From: PSRJ01 sp963825305
GTDB taxonomy: Bacteria > Acidobacteriota > Terriglobia > Bryobacterales > Bryobacteraceae
DNA length: 64,000 bases
Direction of reading: 5' to 3'
Assembly: GCA_963825305.1 (NCBI GenBank)
Contig: CAWGTA010000001.1
Location: 62,001 to 126,000, forward strand
In this document: in pieces, positions 17,868 through 27,015 of the stretch
Layout of the letters: the number at the start of each line of letters is the position of its first letter
Position numbering within the stretch: the stretch's first letter is position 1
Program-made: the position numbers and the translations under genes
The notes under the pieces: generated by a model
Told to the model about the DNA's origin: nothing
What the model saw: only the letters and a program-made list of their open reading frames with translations
Database searches by the model: none

Positions 17868-18547
17868 AAAAGATGCTTGCGAATCCACGGTCCGGCTCCG
17901 CCCTGGACAGCCGTGCGAACTACTGTTTCCGCATCGTACGGAGCTTCAATCATGGAGACCGAAGGGTGTCCAGAAATCTCGACCACGGCTGCGCATGCTA
18001 CTGCAGAACGGTGGCGGGATTGTCCTACCGAGCCGGGGTTAAGCCATAAGCGCGGTCCGTGTTCGATCAACATCGGCCGGTGCGTCTGCCCGAAGGCTAT
18101 CAAATCGAAAGAGAATTGTTCCAGTTGTGGGAGCAAGCTCGAATCAGCGTAGAGGTAATCTTCCAGGGGCCGCCAGGGACTACCGTGACACAACAAAGTT
18201 GCGCAACGATCTGCGCCGCCAAGGAACCCACCCCAGAGCAGCGGCAACCCGGCCAGCCACCGCCGGTGCTCGGAGTCGATTACACGGTCAGCGTACTCAA
18301 TACCGAAACGAACGGACTCAGGCGCACTCTCCGGGCAGCCGGCCATCAAGAAGTCATCATGATTGCCGCGAATGCACAGGAAATCGCGCGCGCGAATGAA
18401 ATCCAGGACCTCATTCACCTGACAGTAGTAGCCGATGAGATCGCCGAGACAAATCCGCAGGTCGGCCTCCTGAATGACGCTTTCGAGCGTCTTCAGCGCC
18501 TCGAAATTGGCGTGAATGTCACTGAGAATGACGGCGCGCACAGGCAT
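17864..18547 (-). CDS. calcineurin-like metallophosphoesterase (YfcE type)
   Basis: About 227 residues from the ATG at 18547; an ORF extends 11 codons further, but the fold begins at AVILSDIHANFEAL. All five metal-binding blocks are present: D-x-H (SDIHAN), GDLIGYY, the GNHDD block, LLCHGSPW and FGQTHRP. It is a two-metal phosphodiesterase or phosphatase. It is the last gene of a minus-strand glycan operon and overlaps the epimerase by 29 bases, so a role in processing a glycan or nucleotide intermediate is inferred. Confidence 0.88.
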   Translation of the reverse strand: MPVRAVILSDIHANFEALKTLESVIQEADLRICLGDLIGYYCQVNEVLDFIRARDFLCIRGNHDDFLMAGCPESAPESVRFGIEYADRVIDSEHRRWLAGLPLLWGGFLGGADRCATLLCHGSPWRPLEDYLYADSSLLPQLEQFSFDLIAFGQTHRPMLIEHGPRLWLNPGSVGQSRHRSAVACAAVVEISGHPSVSMIEAPYDAETVVRTAVQGGAGPWIRKHLF

Positions 18548-19418
18548 CCATAATGGTTCGTGCGCTATCTTCCAGCGCATAGAGTGGACAGTAGTCGATC
18601 ATTTCGCGGGCCCGGTCAATCGAAATATCCCAGGCGAGGGATTCTTCCGGGTCGGGAGTCCCGGAAAAACGAATCTCTGAGCGCGAATCACACACCTGAA
18701 CGCAGAGCTTGGCAAGATCCAAGTTCGAAATGCTGCGGCCGGAACCGGTATTCAAGATACCGCGTACCTGAGGCCGCGCGATGCAGCCTGCCACCGCGGA
18801 GGCAACATCTCGCACGTCGACGTAATCCTGCCGCCGGGTCCCTTGCCCGGCAAGTTCGATGGGCTGGCCGTCGAGCGCACGGCGAATAAACACCGGGAGA
18901 ATCCGGTTCGCAGGCATTGCCGGACCGATGGGTGCGGTGACACGCAGCGAGACGCATGGGATTCCCTGGTTCGAGGCTATGCTCATCACATGTTCGCCGA
19001 AGAGCTTCGAAGCATGATAACTGGTGGCCGGAGCGGCCGGATGATTCTCCGTGATCGGCAGAATGCGCGGTGTCCCGATCACTCCAATACTGGAGATATT
19101 AACGATGGGAACGCCGCCCCACCGCATGGCCAGCGCAACTATCTGCTGGGTTCCCAGGCAGTTGGTTAAAGATATCGATGGGGCAGCCACGCTCTTGTCC
19201 AGCGACGCACCGGCATGCACGATGCAATCGCAGAATGGCACGGAACTCGCAACCTGCTCGACGAACGATTCGGTGCCCAATTGCGCGCAGACGCTTTCCG
19301 TGCAGCCATCGGCGGCGGGTTGGCGGCTGAGCCTGACCACTGCGTGACCTTTTGCCAGGAGATGAGCACCGATGGCGCTTCCTATTAATCCGGTGATGCC
19401 TGTAACTAAGACCCTCAT
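18519..19418 (-). CDS. NAD-dependent epimerase/dehydratase (extended SDR)
   Basis: A 299-residue sugar-nucleotide short-chain dehydrogenase/reductase. N-terminal cofactor motif VTGITGLIGSAIGAHLLAKG, catalytic Ser in NISSIGV and the Tyr-x3-Lys pair in SYHASKLFGE, then RRQDYVDVRDVASAV near residue 205. It probably epimerises or reduces a nucleotide sugar of the locus. Its start overlaps the ATP-grasp stop by four bases (ATGA). Confidence 0.92.
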   Translation of the reverse strand: MRVLVTGITGLIGSAIGAHLLAKGHAVVRLSRQPAADGCTESVCAQLGTESFVEQVASSVPFCDCIVHAGASLDKSVAAPSISLTNCLGTQQIVALAMRWGGVPIVNISSIGVIGTPRILPITENHPAAPATSYHASKLFGEHVMSIASNQGIPCVSLRVTAPIGPAMPANRILPVFIRRALDGQPIELAGQGTRRQDYVDVRDVASAVAGCIARPQVRGILNTGSGRSISNLDLAKLCVQVCDSRSEIRFSGTPDPEESLAWDISIDRAREMIDYCPLYALEDSARTIMDACARRHSQ

Positions 19419-20476
19419 CTATCGTTGCCGTAATCCTCAAGAACGTGTGGGAAACTTCGCGGGGAGTCGAGCTCCCCGGTCTTCCGAAGCAGGTCGACAG
19501 GCTCGCTCGAGAGGTACAACTCGTTCCAATATCGGGTGGCCATTCCCTTCTCAATCACCGGCAGGTCACGAGCGGGTTCGTTCAAGATATAGTGCCGAAG
19601 GCATGCTTCGACATCGTTGAATCCCAGCCGCGCCCGGATTGGCGTGGTGCCAGAGAAACGCAGATTAATTTCGAAGCACACGGAGTGCAGGCCGACTCGG
19701 CGCATTTGCAGGTTGCAGGGGCCAAACGGACGCAGCTCCCGTGCGATTGCGATTGCTTCCTGGCGCACATCGGGGAACGAGCCCGCTTCGGCGCGAACGG
19801 TTGTTCCTTCCAGGAGCTCACGGCGTAGCGTGATGCAGCCGCGCACCGCTCCAGAGGAGTCGCTAAAACACGCCGCAGTGTATTCGTGGTCCGGCGTGCC
19901 GAGATACTGCTCGATCACGTACGAATCGTGGCGCACGAACCGATCGAGTTCCTCCCGATTGCGGATGACCACCACCCCTTCCGAGCTCTTCCCGCACCGG
20001 GGCTTGCCGATCAGGGGGAATCCAACAGCAAGGGTGAGCCGCTCGACGGCTTCCTGGTCCGCGGCGGCCGCGAAGAGCGGGTAGTGGAGTCCGCGGTCCC
20101 TAAGCCATTCGCAGGTTCTGAGCTTGTCGTTGGCAATCGCCAACTGGTCTGGAGCGCTGACAATCGGAATCGCGCCGGTTTCCTGGCGAATCAATGGCGC
20201 ATTCCGGGCCAGCACATCAAGAACGGGTTCCACTCCTGACAGGATCGCGGCAATTCGCTCCTTTTTACAGACCTCGATAAGCCACGGAATAAACCCTGGG
20301 TCCCCGGCGCGGGGTGAAATAAGAGCACGGTCGACCGTGAAAAGCCCAAAAGCGGTGGGCGAGATGCATGCGCCGACCACGCGGCACGGAAGCGAACTAA
20401 TTGCCAACGCCTTCAGGATTCCCTGGCTTACGTTGCCTCCGACACCTAGCACCAGGATGTTGACCTTGTCGCTCAT
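19415..20476 (-). CDS. ATP-grasp enzyme of the carbamoyl-phosphate-synthase-like type
   Basis: About 353 residues from the ATG at 20476; the longer ORF adds 13 unlikely residues. An N-terminal Rossmann-like preATP-grasp domain (NILVLGVGGNVSQGILKAL) is followed by the ATP-grasp fold: the loop FPLIGKPRCGKSSEGVVVI, EQYLG, and the metal-binding end FEINLRFSGTTPIRA. Such enzymes ligate a carboxylate to an amine or similar nucleophile through an acyl phosphate. Members are often found in surface-polysaccharide loci, where amino-acid or similar decoration is suspected. Tightly coupled to the epimerase downstream. Confidence 0.87.
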   Translation of the reverse strand: MSDKVNILVLGVGGNVSQGILKALAISSLPCRVVGACISPTAFGLFTVDRALISPRAGDPGFIPWLIEVCKKERIAAILSGVEPVLDVLARNAPLIRQETGAIPIVSAPDQLAIANDKLRTCEWLRDRGLHYPLFAAAADQEAVERLTLAVGFPLIGKPRCGKSSEGVVVIRNREELDRFVRHDSYVIEQYLGTPDHEYTAACFSDSSGAVRGCITLRRELLEGTTVRAEAGSFPDVRQEAIAIARELRPFGPCNLQMRRVGLHSVCFEINLRFSGTTPIRARLGFNDVEACLRHYILNEPARDLPVIEKGMATRYWNELYLSSEPVDLLRKTGELDSPRSFPHVLEDYGNDR

Positions 20477-20545
20477 TCCCCGCCGAACCCGGAACGCTAC
20501 AATATAGCACCACAATCAGTGGAGCTACTGTCTCATCCTCGCCAG

Positions 20546-21472
20546 TCACCGTTCGTGCTGGATAAGAACTTCCCATCCACCAGTGAATGTGTAGTTGCTC
20601 CCGAATACCCACCACGGGGCCTTCAGCGTGTAAGCGGCAATCGTTCTGAGGAAATGTTCGGAAAAACTGGTTTCGACTAACGACGGCCGGCTGCGAACAA
20701 TCCGCCACTCCGACGTCGCTAGACCGAGCGTGTTTATGACGTTCTCCCAAAACGCCTGGCCGAGGTCATGAAAATGGGCAGGGAAAGTAAAATCGATGGC
20801 GATCCCAAAGCGCTTGAGCATCCGTAACAAGGGAACCACAGTGGGCGTCCGGGCGTAGAAGTAGCCGCCATGTACCAACGATCGGAGCAGCCTCCGTGTG
20901 ACATCCGCCGGCTCGGGTAAGTGCTCGAGAATGCCGCTTGCGAGCACGACATGAAATCCCGGCCCGGACGAAATCTTCGTCAGGTCCGGTTCGTGCACCA
21001 GTGAAATCCGCGGGGATTTGGGAGTCACAAGCTGGGCGTTGTAATCGACAACCGTGATAGCGGCCGCGGCGCCTGTCCGTTCAGCCACAATTCGCCCGAC
21101 CGCCTCCCCAATGGATCCGTCGCCGCCACCGAAATCCAGCACACGTACGGTGGAACCGGCTGCATCGATCTGCACACCACGACAGATGTGCCTCGCAAAC
21201 CGTTCCGGATTACCGCATGTGACGAGACTTTCCTGCGTTTCTGAGTAGTACGTTGCGTAATATGCGTCTATTGCTGATGCCGTCGCCACCCTGGACGAAG
21301 AAATGCCATGGCACCCCGGGCAGGATAGCAAGTAAACGTCGGGGCTCTTCTGCAGCGCCAGCACACGTTTGCGCTCGCCCGAATACCCGCACCACGAACA
21401 ATTGCGGCTCTCGCCAAGAAGTTGGTCCTGGCTGAGAAACTTGCCCACATGGTAGGCAGTGGCGCTAATCAT
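20546..21472 (-). CDS. SAM methyltransferase with N-terminal CxxC zinc ribbon
   Basis: A 308-residue protein. Residues ~25-57 hold two Cys pairs (CSWC and CPGC), a zinc-ribbon arrangement seen in sugar C- and N-methyltransferases. A Rossmann methyltransferase follows: VRVLDFGGGDGSIGEAVG (motif I), VVDYNAQLV, FHVVLASGILEHLPEPADV and SLVHGGYFYARTPTVVP. It probably methylates a nucleotide sugar or glycan. It lies 69 bp upstream of the ATP-grasp gene in the same direction. Confidence 0.88.
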   Translation of the reverse strand: MISATAYHVGKFLSQDQLLGESRNCSWCGYSGERKRVLALQKSPDVYLLSCPGCHGISSSRVATASAIDAYYATYYSETQESLVTCGNPERFARHICRGVQIDAAGSTVRVLDFGGGDGSIGEAVGRIVAERTGAAAAITVVDYNAQLVTPKSPRISLVHEPDLTKISSGPGFHVVLASGILEHLPEPADVTRRLLRSLVHGGYFYARTPTVVPLLRMLKRFGIAIDFTFPAHFHDLGQAFWENVINTLGLATSEWRIVRSRPSLVETSFSEHFLRTIAAYTLKAPWWVFGSNYTFTGGWEVLIQHER

Positions 21473-21555
21473 TGCGATGCTTCAGTTGATTATACGGCAC
21501 CCTTGCGCGACTCAGTAATGCCAGGCGCCGAGGTTCCAACATACGGCGGTCGGTT

Positions 21556-22485
21556 CTATCGCGCGCGAGTCGCCGTGGTCTCGCGGATAGCGTATGGCGG
21601 CCTGTCCAATAGCCGGAAATGCATGCGCGCGAGATATTCTCCAATCACTCCTAGGGCAAATAGTTGAGCACCTGAGAAAATCGCGATTACTGACGCAAGA
21701 AATGTAAAACCAGGGACAGTCGTGCCCCGAAGGAGGTACCAAGTTGTGACAAACGCAAGGACAGCTATACCCAATAGCGTGAACGTAAATCCAACATAAC
21801 CTGCAAGGCGAAGGGGCAAGGTACTGAAGCCGGTAATCATGTTAAGAGCGTGCGTGGCTAGCTTCATGAAGGTGTAGTTCGATTCCCCAACCTTTCTCGG
21901 TTCGTGCCGCACATACACGAAATCGAATTGGGACGTGCCCCACGTGAGAAGCGTGTCAATGGAGACGAAGGGCCCTTGGTAAGCGGCAAATGAATCTCGA
22001 AGATGAGTTCGAAAGGCTCGAAAAGCACTAACGTGCTGAGCGGTCTCGGCGCTCATCACGGTTTTGAGGGCGAGTTTTGTGACGCGTGAGGCGAGGTCGC
22101 GCCAGAAACCGTGTTGTTGTTTTTCCGGGTACCCATACACTACATCCACACCCTTTGAGAGTTTGCTAAGGAGTTTCGGAATTTCTTCAGGCGGATTCTG
22201 AAGATCGTCATCAAGAGTGACGATGCCCTCGCCGGACGCTTGGCGGATGCCACACAATAGCGCATTGTGCTGGCCATAATTCCGCATCAGATTGATTCCA
22301 CGGATACGCGAATCGCCCTGTGACAGGTCTAGAATCTGGTCCCAACTTCCGTCGCGGCTGCAGTCGTTGACAAGGATGATTTCGTATTCAAGCGACATTG
22401 CGCCGAGGACGGATCCCAAGCGGCGAATCAGTTCACTCAGCGTAGCTTCCGAGTTGTACACGGATACGACAATCGAGACGGACAT
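21556..22485 (-). CDS. GT2 glycosyltransferase, DPM1/GtrB-like, with C-terminal TM pair
   Basis: About 309 residues from the ATG at 22485 (MSVSIVVSVYN); the upstream extension has no support. The GT-A fold shows SIVVSVYNSEATLSELI, EIILVNDCSRDGSWDQI, and the DxD-type metal motif in GIVTLDDDLQNPPEEI. Two hydrophobic segments near the C-terminus (LPLRLAGYVGFTFTLLGIAV and FLASVIAIFSGAQLFALGVI) anchor it in the inner membrane, as in enzymes that load a sugar on undecaprenyl phosphate (GtrB, ArnC). It could supply a GT39-type transferase such as the one at 3600. Confidence 0.92.
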   Translation of the reverse strand: MSVSIVVSVYNSEATLSELIRRLGSVLGAMSLEYEIILVNDCSRDGSWDQILDLSQGDSRIRGINLMRNYGQHNALLCGIRQASGEGIVTLDDDLQNPPEEIPKLLSKLSKGVDVVYGYPEKQQHGFWRDLASRVTKLALKTVMSAETAQHVSAFRAFRTHLRDSFAAYQGPFVSIDTLLTWGTSQFDFVYVRHEPRKVGESNYTFMKLATHALNMITGFSTLPLRLAGYVGFTFTLLGIAVLAFVTTWYLLRGTTVPGFTFLASVIAIFSGAQLFALGVIGEYLARMHFRLLDRPPYAIRETTATRAR

Positions 22486-22621
22486 CAAGTTCCTCCGTGA
22501 AGCCTGCGATCGAGCGCTGTGGGCGGTGATCATTAGGAATCGGACATTGTAGCACCGGCAAGGCAACCCGCCGAAGCAAAGCTCCTCCTACGACAGTGCC
22601 CCCCATCCTCGCATGATGCGA

Positions 22622-23218
22622 TTACTTGGACCCAATCAAGAGAAGATACTCATGACAGTGCCACAAACGAAATTGCTCCTGATGAACGATCCGTGTGTGC
22701 CGGGCCACGACATTCAGGAGAGCGGTCTTAGTTCTTGGATTGGATCCGCGATCGAGGGACCAGAAGACTCGACCCGGCCACCAATACGGATTCCAGAGTG
22801 GATCGAAGAAGAGCAAGCGGCCGCCCGGGCGGAGGATACGCGAAGCTTCCACGACCAGCCGCTCCAGTTGGGAATCTGTTAAGTGATGGGCCACCGCAGT
22901 GCAAAGTACCAGGTCCATACTGCCACTGATCACCGGCGCCATCGTCGCATCGCCTAGTATCGCCAGGGGCTTCTTGGACCGCTTGCGGAATTGAATCAGT
23001 TTCGGCATCTCATTATCGAGGCAAAAATACAGGCAATCGGAGGAAAGCAGCGCTTGGGCGCGGCCCGTTCCGCCTCCCAGATCAATGACAGTGTGATAAG
23101 CCACGGTGCCCAGTACTTTTGCAAAGTGGCGATATACTAATTTGATGCCTAACACCGTCTGAATCAGATCGTACACGCGCCCGTTGGATGCGATTTTGTG
23201 GAGGGACTTAAGTAACAT
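22622..23218 (-). CDS. class I SAM-dependent methyltransferase
   Basis: A 198-residue minimal methyltransferase: motif I TVIDLGGGTGRAQALL, a later acidic residue (CLDNEMPK), then GSMDLVLCTAVAHHLTD and ASRILRPGGRLLFFDPLW. Its ATG lies inside the last codons of the upstream methyltransferase (11-bp overlap), so the genes are coupled. The C-terminus (FRLWHCHEYLLLIGSK) matches the small glycan-locus methyltransferase type. Target unknown. A ~137-bp gap separates it from the GT2 gene. Confidence 0.86.
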   Translation of the reverse strand: MLLKSLHKIASNGRVYDLIQTVLGIKLVYRHFAKVLGTVAYHTVIDLGGGTGRAQALLSSDCLYFCLDNEMPKLIQFRKRSKKPLAILGDATMAPVISGSMDLVLCTAVAHHLTDSQLERLVVEASRILRPGGRLLFFDPLWNPYWWPGRVFWSLDRGSNPRTKTALLNVVARHTRIVHQEQFRLWHCHEYLLLIGSK

Positions 23219-24016
23219 GGATAGGACGCCCGTTTTCCATTGCCACCATCATGGGAGTGCTAACCGCGGCAGGTAGCGCCTCGATCGCGGAGATTCCTCC
23301 AATACCTTTCAGGATCCGGTATATCTGTGATAATCTGCCGCTGTGGCGTGCGGCAAACTTATCATCGGACTCCAGCCGCTTTAGAGCGTCCGCCATTGTT
23401 CCACCGCGGAAATCGGCACTCAAGCCATTGGCGCGGGCTAAACGCTTCAAGTCAAAGTAAGTGACGAAATTCAAGCTGCGCCATAAACTGTCTCCAGTTA
23501 TGCGTCGTGGCAGTAAGAGGCTGGTAGCCCGGGGAAACAAGGGGATCAGCGGGAGCCCGTAATGAGGCTCGTAGGGAAAGATATAGTTAGGGCAGGTGTG
23601 CCACATACGGCCCCCGGGAGCCAGGACAGACGCCATGCCGCGCATCGCTCCTGTCAGTTCCGGTATGTGCTCCAGGACGTTGACGGAGAAGATGAATTGA
23701 AAGGCCCCGTGTTGGTCCGGGCACAACTCTTCTGCCCGGATGTGCAGAATGGGCAGGTCCGTCCCCGTCTCTTCCAACACCACTCCCTGGATCTGCGCCA
23801 TGAAGTCAAAGCCAGGTGCTGAGGGCTCCAGCGCGGTAATATTGTGGCCCTGCAGGCGTAAGTAGGAGCTCAACATCCCGAGGCCGGCGCCCACTTCCAA
23901 AATCCTGCCCCCGGCTGGCAACTGCGTCGCAATCAAGTTCGATCCGTACCGGCACTCGGCCGCATAGGTATTGAGAATGGCCGCCGTTCGCTCCCGATCG
24001 CTGCCCGTGCGTTCCA
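23208..24016 (-). CDS. SAM methyltransferase, 5' end lost in a duplication/deletion
   Basis: The conserved part starts near VERTGSDRERTAAILNTYA and continues GGRILEVGAGLGMLSSYL (motif I), FQFIFSVNVLEHIPELTGAM and LAPGGRMWHTCPNYIFPYEP to a normal C-terminus. The frame stays open up to 24170, but that extra N-terminus is out-of-frame translation of the 3' end of the neighbouring copy. A GTG at 24016, ten bases past that copy's stop, is a plausible re-initiation start (269 residues). The gene is about 85-90 percent identical to the adjacent truncated copy over ~420 bases. Activity is doubtful without its own N-terminus. Confidence 0.78.
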
Positions 24017-24025
24017 CGATGTTTT

Positions 24026-24541
24026 TCAGAACGGGTTCGAGGTGTGCCACATACGGCCTCCGGGAGTCAGGACAGACGCCATGCCTCGAATCGCTCCTGT
24101 CAGGTCGGGTATGTGCTCCAGGACGTTGACGGAGAATATGAATTGAAAGACCCCATGCTGGCTTGGACACAACTCTTCCGCACGGATGTGCAGAGTGCGT
24201 ATGTCCGTTCCTGTTTCTTCCGACACCACCGCTTGAATCGCCGCCATGAAGTCGAAGCCGGACGTGTAGGGTTCGAGGGCGGTAATATCATGGCCCTGCA
24301 TGTGTAAGTAAGAACTCAACATTCCAAGGCCTGAGCCCACTTCCAAAATCCTGCCCCCAGCGGGCAACTGTCTCGCAATCAATTGCCACCCGTACCTGCA
24401 CTCGGCCGCATAGGTATTAAGAATTGCCGCCGTTCGCTCCCGGTCGCCCCCGGTGCGTTCGGTGAGTTTACTCAGGACGCGCTCAGATGTCAGGATCGCT
24501 AGGTGCTCATCGACCGTACGCGGCCTTGGGGATTCAGGCAT
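24026..24541 (-). pseudogene. truncated tandem copy of the SAM methyltransferase
   Basis: Starts normally (MPESPRPRTVDEHLAIL) and holds residues 1-167 of the methyltransferase, including motif I (EVGSGLGMLSSYLHMQGHD) and GGRMWHT. There it breaks off and ends four residues later (SNPF) because the frame has entered the second copy. The missing half would hold the substrate-binding C-terminus, so this copy is unlikely to work alone. The break lies exactly at a stretch (AGGTGTGCCACATACGG on the plus strand) shared by both copies. Confidence 0.8.
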
Positions 24542-24712
24542 TATGTAGAATGGTACCGCTACAAAACCCGTTCCGTGTCAGGCGTTTTTGCGCGGAGCCC
24601 GCGGGCGGCCGGCCACTGCGAACGGCACATTAACGACTGGATGAAGAGAAACGCCAGGAATCAACCCCGGACCCGATCCGGCAAGGCGCCAGCGAAACCG
24701 GGATCTCGCTTG

Positions 24713-27015
24713 ATGACTACTGCTCAACCCAAGGGGCCGGCGAGCGGCGGCGCTCGAACAGTTGCGTCTGAGCCACAACCTGTAACGTCTGGCGATAGTG
24801 CCGCTAATCTTGTGGTGCCTTTTCCACTTCGATTGAAATCAACGCTGGCCATGTTGGCGCGAGTCCTGGATCCGTACCTCATCGTAATTCTGATCATTCC
24901 TGTTCTTGGTATTACTTCGGGACACCAGTGTTGCCTTTACTCCTGTGGGTTACATCGCCCCCTGGGTCTATTTAGGGTTTTTTCACAATTTGATCTTATA
25001 TAAGAGCGTACTGTTTCCGCTAACCTACTACGGAAGCCGTTTGTCATGGGTCTTGCCGGGATACTTAGCCAACAGACTGTTCTCACCCCTCACTGCCAAC
25101 TACGTTTTGCATCTGGGCGTATTCTATCTCGCAACAGTGTCGCTGTTTTTTACGCTCAAGCGTACAGTCGATCGGAGAACAGCGCAGTTGGCCGCGATCG
25201 CCTTCGGGTTTCTTAACTCTCTTTGGATTGCGATTGGCTGGGATTATGTGGATGGAGTAGGAATCGCATATTATCTGCTTACGACTGCAGTATTGACTTA
25301 CACCGCGAACGCTAAAGACGAGCGCATAGGTTTGGTGCTGGCCGGCGCGTCTTACGCCGCGCTCATATACTCTAACGCCAGCTGGGTGATGTATATCGTA
25401 TTCTTCCCTGCCCATTATTTCATTCGCAGAAGGAGCAGCCGTAACAACAGCTTGGTAGCCGATGCTCTTGAGGTTCGTGATGTGGTTTGGAACCGGAGTC
25501 CAGTTGGTCACAGCTCCATTGTGCCTCAGTAACTACAAAATTTCGGGTTACTCGTGGTTTTATTCTCCCTCGGTGTCATATGGTCAGAGCGCTGCTTTCA
25601 AGCCGAATCCCTGGCGGGCGCCCGACTTGTCTTGGCTCGGAAGCGCGCAACGTGGCTGGTACTACCCGTCATAACCCTGCTCGTCTGCGTTGTCGCCGCC
25701 GCTGTCCGCTCGGCAGTAGACTGTTTTCCAAGCGTCATCGTGGCTTCTGCCGTCTTTCTGGGGCAATTTCGTTTTTCTGGCTGCCCTGCTGACAGCGCTG
25801 GAATTTAGGGCTTTAGCAACACTGGAGTTTTTCTATCTACGCGAGTTATCTGATTACCACCCGCGTTTCTGGTTCTAGGGTCTTGGACTTTTCGTGGGTG
25901 CCGCAAGGTTCACGCAGAAGTCATACTGGCTGCCTGGTGCCCGTTGCCCTGCTACTTCTGGCTATCCCCTGGTGGGATGTGAGCCGCGGTTTGGCCGGGC
26001 TATTGGCGAAGGGCCACCCCTCTTGGTTGTTATTATTCGTGTGAGCAGGGCTGCTGGCGGCAACGCTTTTTCCGGGTCGCAGAGCGCTCCTGATGATCTC
26101 GTTTGTGGCATTCGGCGTTCTTAATGTCTATCTTGAAGCGTCCGGCGCTGCACCGGTCAGCTCAGGAAGAGATCCCTACATGCGTATTGTTCAGGGCCTA
26201 GAGCATCGAGAAGGTTCGGCTGGAGCCCATCGAGCTTGGTTTTGGTTTGACCTTCAGGAGCCGTACGGGAGAGAATTCGACTCTCTAAATTCCACCTGGC
26301 TCTGGGGCTACACCGGACTCAGTCGAGCGTTTCCCGCCTTGCCGCGCGATCCGAGTCTCCCGCCTGGAGAACTGATTGTCGTTCCCTCGAGCCGTGGCGG
26401 CGTGCTCATGCCGGCGCAGCAAGCGTTTTGAGAAAAGATCTGGGGCTCCGCCTAAAGGCTGAAACCCAAATCCGCTACGGCACCGGCGGGTATACCCTCT
26501 CCTTTCTCGAGGTGGTGGCCAATCCCGGAAACGTACGCCCATTGGCGCTCTTGTTGGACCGGAAGACCCGGTTGTGGCGATTCTCAATTCCAGCAGGTGG
26601 AGAAGCGGATCCCGTGCTTCCTCTGGAGAAGTGGACGAACGACGACCGGCCCGAATCAACCAGCCGGATAGATCATCTGCCCTACGGCCTGCAGGTCACG
26701 GCTAACACGGCGGGTTCGAAATACAACGTCATCTACGGCCCGCTCGAGGCCCCGGTCGATGGCAGTTACCTCTTCAGTTTGAAGATTCGGCAACCGTCGG
26801 GCCCACTCAGGTTCGGCGTGCTGGATGGCGACAAGAGCCGTTGGCTGGTGGAAAACCCGCTTTCCCGCGTCGAAGGCGCTAATGAGTATCAAGACTGCTC
26901 TTTGCATCTTGCAGTCGGTCAGCAATTCTGGCTGGCTGCGGCCGCTACGCCACAATCCGCCTCCCCCGTGAGCTTCGTCATTCAGGAAGTCAAAGCCTAC
27001 CAGTACAAAGAGTGA
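24713..27015 (+). pseudogene. GT39-like membrane glycosyltransferase, heavily frameshifted
   Basis: Pieces of one ~760-residue membrane protein can be followed across several frames. ATG 24713 opens MTTAQPKGPASGG, with a first membrane segment to about 24925. Next come TPVGYIAPWVYLGFFHNLIL, NYVLHLGVFYLATVSLFFTL, WDYVDGVGIAYYLLTTAVL (frame 24906-25470), then SYGQSAAFKPNPWRAPDLSW (to 25674), LVLPVITLLVCVVAAAVR, EFFYLRELSDYHPRF, and FVAFGVLNVYLEASGAAP (26093-26431). A soluble C-terminal beta domain (26428-27015) keeps a clean open frame. At least five frameshifts and one in-frame stop (near 26041) show real decay. The arrangement resembles acidobacterial GT39-type transferases. It ends one base before the convergent wecE stop. 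Confidence 0.75.

Noticed and set aside
24017..24170. N-terminal extension of the second tandem methyltransferase
   Set aside because: Out-of-frame translation of the 3' end of the neighbouring copy; not part of the family.
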